Below are positions 61,305 through 64,000 of a stretch of 64,000 nt of DNA, in pieces. The DNA is taken from the NCBI GenBank assembly GCA_020633655.1, contig JACKDF010000010.1, positions 114,071 to 178,070 of the forward strand. Direction: 5' to 3'. The position numbers and the translations under genes are program-made. Position 1 is the stretch's first letter; each line of letters starts with the position of its first letter. The stretch comes from Deferribacteres bacterium. Its GTDB lineage: Bacteria; Zhuqueibacterota; Zhuqueibacteria; Zhuqueibacterales; Geothermadaptataceae. The notes below the pieces were generated by a model that did no database searches, was not told the DNA's origin, and worked only from the letters and a program-made list of their open reading frames with translations.

Positions 61305-63482
61305 GTGCCAACACCACAAAGTATTTTAAAGGACATATTCGGTTATAAAGAATTTCGACAATACCAGCACGAGGTTATCGACTCAGTTCTGCAAAAAAAT
61401 GATACCCTCGTCGTTATGCCAACCGGTGGCGGCAAATCCATTTGTTATCAGATTCCCGCAATGATCTTCCCCGGACTCACGGTGGTTATCTCCCCGCTCA
61501 TTTCCCTGATGAAAGATCAGGTAAACCAGCTCAATCAAATTGGAATTCCGGCAGTTGTACTCAACAGCAGCATTCCGAATCAGGAATATGCGGAAAACAT
61601 GCGGCAGGTGGAACAAGGAACAGTAAAATTGCTCTACGTCGCACCGGAAACCCTCCTTCTCCAGCGAACACAAAATCTTTTGCAGGGCGTGCAGCTCGAT
61701 TGCATCACTGTCGATGAAGCGCATTGCATTTCCGAATGGGGCCACGATTTCCGGCCGGAGTACCGGCAGATCGCCGAGGTAAGGCGACATTTTCCACAGG
61801 CGGTCTGTATTGCACTTACAGCCACGGCGACACCACGAGTGCAAAACGATATTAAAAATTCGCTTAATTTTCCAGCCGGCAATGAGTTCATCGCCAGTTT
61901 TGACCGCAAAAATCTGCTGTTACAAGTCGTAGATAAAATCGATGCCATGCAGCAAACACTGGATTTTTTGAACAAACACAAAGGTGAATCCGGCATTATC
62001 TATTGCTTCTCCCGCAATCAGGTGGATGAAACAGCGGCTCTATTGCAAGACTACGGTTTTTCTGCATTGCCCTACCATGCAGGCATGGATGCTGCCGATC
62101 GCGACAAAACCCAGGACAAATTCCTCCGCGATGACGTCGATATTATCGTCGCGACGGTGGCATTTGGTATGGGAATCAACAAATCGAATGTGCGCTTCGT
62201 CGTGCACTATGATTTACCCAAAAACATTGAATCTTACTATCAGGAAATTGGCCGGGCTGGAAGGGATGATTTGCCAGCTGAATGCCTGCTGTTCCTGGGT
62301 TATGGCGATATTCGAAAAATCCGCTACTTTTTTAAAGAGAAATCCGATAATGAGCGGCACATTGCAGAAACACAATTACAGGCACTTCTCCGTTATACTG
62401 AATACAATGACTGCCGGCGCAAGCCCTTGCTAAATTATTTTGGACAGGAGTATGAAAAACAAAACTGCGGCATGTGCGACAATTGCTGCAGTGATCAGAA
62501 AGAGTTACAGGATTTCACCATCCAGGCGCAAAAATTCCTCTCCTGCGTTAAACGCACCGGCGAAATTTTCGGCGCCCTTTACATCGCTGATGTGCTGCGC
62601 GGTTCGAAAAACCGCAGAATTCTCAATTTCCGGCACAACAAGCTTTCGACCTATGACATCGGCGGTGAACTGACAAAAAAACAATGGGGATTGCTCAGTA
62701 ACCAGCTGCTGCGGCAGGGATTTCTCCTGCGTTCTGAGGAAGCAAATGGCGGTTTGCGTCTTACCGAGAAAGCCCTGCCTTTGCTTCGAAGCGAAGAGAA
62801 ATTCTATGCGGAAATGGTGGAAGATTATCAGGCTCCCCGCACCTCAATCCGCGATATCGATATTTCCAACTATGACCGTGAACTTTTTGAAGAGTTGCGC
62901 AAATACCGCAAACGCCTGGCAGAAGAAGCCAACTTGCCGCCATACGTCATTTTCTCCGATAAATCGCTGGTGGATATGGCCTCCCTCTATCCACAAAGTG
63001 AAGCAGCATTTTTAATGATCCACGGGGTCGGTGCAGAAAAGAACAAACGCCACGGCATGGGATTTCGCCAGATTATTCAGCGGTACTGTAAATCGAAAGG
63101 TATCGAAGAAAAATCAACGGGGCATCGGCGTCTCAAAGCGCAGCAGAGACAAAAAACACCTTTGAAGTACATGATAATCGGTGAAGCATTTAACCAGGGA
63201 ACGAGTATAGATCAAATTGCCGGACATTATAACATCCAGGCACAAACTGTGATCAACCACTTGGTGCGCTATGCCCGGGAAGGCAACACCGTGCGTCATC
63301 ACAATTTCAGCAAGGACTACCCGGAACTCGACAGCTTGAAAGAAAAAATCGCCAGCGCATTTGCAAAACATGGCGATTTGCGTCTGGGGCCGGTTTTCGC
63401 CGAGCTCGGGGGTAGTGTCTCCTATGAATTGCTCAATGTCTTTTTGCTGCAGAACATGGTTAATGCCCAGGAACCAGCATAA
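61305..63482 (+). CDS. recQ: ATP-dependent DNA helicase RecQ
   Basis: 725 residues from GTG 61305, which has GGGGA seven bases upstream; a TTG at 61269 is an alternative. Superfamily 2 motifs: VMPTGGGKSICYQIPA (Walker A), TVDEAHCISEWGHDFRPEY (DEAH and aromatic loop), GIIYCFSRNQVDETAALLQD and QEIGRAGRDDLPAECLL (motif VI). Zinc ligands are in YNDCRRKPLLNYFG and CGMCDNC. An HRDC domain follows (LFEELRKYRKRLAEEANLPP), then an extra C-terminal helix-turn-helix (about residues 625-720, DQIAGHYNIQAQTVINHLVR) typical of Bacteroidetes-type RecQ. It unwinds DNA in recombination repair. Complete, single gene. Confidence 0.95.
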   Translation: MPTPQSILKDIFGYKEFRQYQHEVIDSVLQKNDTLVVMPTGGGKSICYQIPAMIFPGLTVVISPLISLMKDQVNQLNQIGIPAVVLNSSIPNQEYAENMRQVEQGTVKLLYVAPETLLLQRTQNLLQGVQLDCITVDEAHCISEWGHDFRPEYRQIAEVRRHFPQAVCIALTATATPRVQNDIKNSLNFPAGNEFIASFDRKNLLLQVVDKIDAMQQTLDFLNKHKGESGIIYCFSRNQVDETAALLQDYGFSALPYHAGMDAADRDKTQDKFLRDDVDIIVATVAFGMGINKSNVRFVVHYDLPKNIESYYQEIGRAGRDDLPAECLLFLGYGDIRKIRYFFKEKSDNERHIAETQLQALLRYTEYNDCRRKPLLNYFGQEYEKQNCGMCDNCCSDQKELQDFTIQAQKFLSCVKRTGEIFGALYIADVLRGSKNRRILNFRHNKLSTYDIGGELTKKQWGLLSNQLLRQGFLLRSEEANGGLRLTEKALPLLRSEEKFYAEMVEDYQAPRTSIRDIDISNYDRELFEELRKYRKRLAEEANLPPYVIFSDKSLVDMASLYPQSEAAFLMIHGVGAEKNKRHGMGFRQIIQRYCKSKGIEEKSTGHRRLKAQQRQKTPLKYMIIGEAFNQGTSIDQIAGHYNIQAQTVINHLVRYAREGNTVRHHNFSKDYPELDSLKEKIASAFAKHGDLRLGPVFAELGGSVSYELLNVFLLQNMVNAQEPA

Positions 63483-63575
63483 TATTATCGCTTCTGGATT
63501 TATATAAGCAGGACCGGGGATTCGCCCTGAAGGAAATTTTACAAATCGACAAAGTTAACCAACCAGGAAGGCTTC

Positions 63576-64000
63576 ATGTCATACACCACATTTCGAAGAT
63601 GGCCAATTTTCATAATCCTATTTGTGCTTGTGCTGGGCTGCAGTGCCTCGGCTTTGAAATATGAAACCCTCAGCAGGCAACCGAAAATTCGCGTTGGATT
63701 ACTGGAAGGCCAATCAACAATTAAATTCATAATTCCTGAAGGATTTGCACTTTATGATCCCGGCGGTCATTTCATCGGTCGCGGTATGAAAGGGATCTAC
63801 TGGCAAGCCAAAGCCATCGATTATGTACCGGCGCAATCCGTTTATCGTCTGCGTTATGCAGAAAATGTCACCCTTTCCGAAGCCGAACGCGGTGGACGCG
63901 AGTTGCAGCGCCTCAATTTGCGCAGCGAAATTGTTCCTGCCGAGGAAACACAAAAATCCTTCACGCAAAAAGAAGATTTATACGATGTTTTTCTGTGGAG
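63576..64000 (+). CDS. SpoIID/LytB-domain lipoprotein (partial)
   Basis: The ATG at 63576 has AGGAAGG five bases upstream, and the frame is open to the window end (141 codons). Lipobox LVLGC at residues about 18-22. The next segment PKIRVGLLEGQSTIKFIIPE followed by GFALYDPGGHFIGRG is the usual opening of a SpoIID domain, and EAERGGRELQRLNLRSEIV resembles a SPOR-like helix inserted there. SpoIID proteins are lytic transglycosylases or amidase enhancers acting on peptidoglycan; Gram-negative members are common. The C-terminal catalytic part lies outside the window. Confidence 0.7.
   Translation, partial: MSYTTFRRWPIFIILFVLVLGCSASALKYETLSRQPKIRVGLLEGQSTIKFIIPEGFALYDPGGHFIGRGMKGIYWQAKAIDYVPAQSVYRLRYAENVTLSEAERGGRELQRLNLRSEIVPAEETQKSFTQKEDLYDVFLW

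Noticed and set aside
1..64000. CRISPR arrays, tRNA, rRNA, phage or transposase genes
   Set aside because: No regularly spaced repeats, no clover-leaf T-loop/anticodon patterns in the gaps and no recombinase or capsid-like proteins were seen by eye; short tRNAs could be missed without a scan.

Overview
The window comes from a Gram-negative bacterium of moderate GC. It encodes a TonB-dependent outer-membrane receptor, an MtrAB-like porin-cytochrome pair, several lipoproteins and many Sec or Tat signal peptides. A GWxTD-domain protein, a CBM9-like/DUF5916 protein, a VIT-domain protein, a DUF2339 giant membrane protein and SpmA/SpmB point to the FCB superphylum, most plausibly a Calditrichota/KSB1-like lineage. 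That placement is inference; no rRNA or universal marker gene lies here. I saw no tRNA, rRNA, CRISPR array, phage, transposase or integron integrase.

Layout. 1-6.6 kb: a partial secreted VIT/vWA-like protein (minus), a DUF5916 surface protein and a 12-haem lipoprotein cytochrome. 6.8-11.7 kb: a TPP riboswitch with its own terminator, followed by a TonB receptor, thiamine pyrophosphokinase and a sodium:solute symporter, which together read as a thiamine salvage operon. 11.8-27.1 kb: mostly single genes (zinc-type CDF exporter, U32 protease/RlhA-like, AHSA1, DUF2975, Gfo/Idh/MocA oxidoreductase, PL10-like pectate lyase, ACT protein, GWxTD protein, GNAT, CPBP-like protein, DUF5009-like acyltransferase). 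27.1-29.1 kb: an accessory island with what looks like an integron gene cassette (attC-like site plus a gene with a HEPN-like RxxxxH motif), a VanZ-like gene and a palindromic element. 29.1-33.4 kb: Tat-secreted NIPSNAP protein, esterase, DUF1801, HAD phosphatase, DinB. 33.7-36.9 kb (minus): a decahaem MtrA/DmsE-type cytochrome and an MtrB/PioB-type barrel, the latter broken by one in-frame TGA. 37.3-46.6 kb: CE15 glucuronoyl esterase, M1 peptidase, CPBP protease, MauE-rhodanese fusion, orphan receivers, YIP1-like and DUF2752 proteins. 46.6-52.7 kb (minus): membrane proteins, SpmA/SpmB, DUF2339 and gamma-glutamyltransferase. 52.8-56.9 kb (minus): three consecutive genes (DapA-family, TfoX-like, M14 carboxypeptidase) all broken by small indels. 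57.0-60.8 kb (minus): dapE-dapB-dapA-dapD for lysine/diaminopimelate synthesis. 61.3-64.0 kb: recQ and the start of a SpoIID-like lipoprotein.

Themes. (1) Energy: the MtrAB pair and the dodecahaem lipoprotein suggest extracellular or outer-membrane electron transfer. (2) Plant polysaccharide breakdown: pectate lyase and glucuronoyl esterase. (3) Dispersed palindromic repeats: at least four families of about 100-140 bp with terminal inverted repeats sit between genes; two copies bracket a CPBP-like gene and another supplies the stop codon of its neighbour. (4) The most unusual items are the putative integron cassette, the opal codon in the MtrB-like gene and the indel-dense segment near 53-57 kb, which may be assembly error rather than biology.
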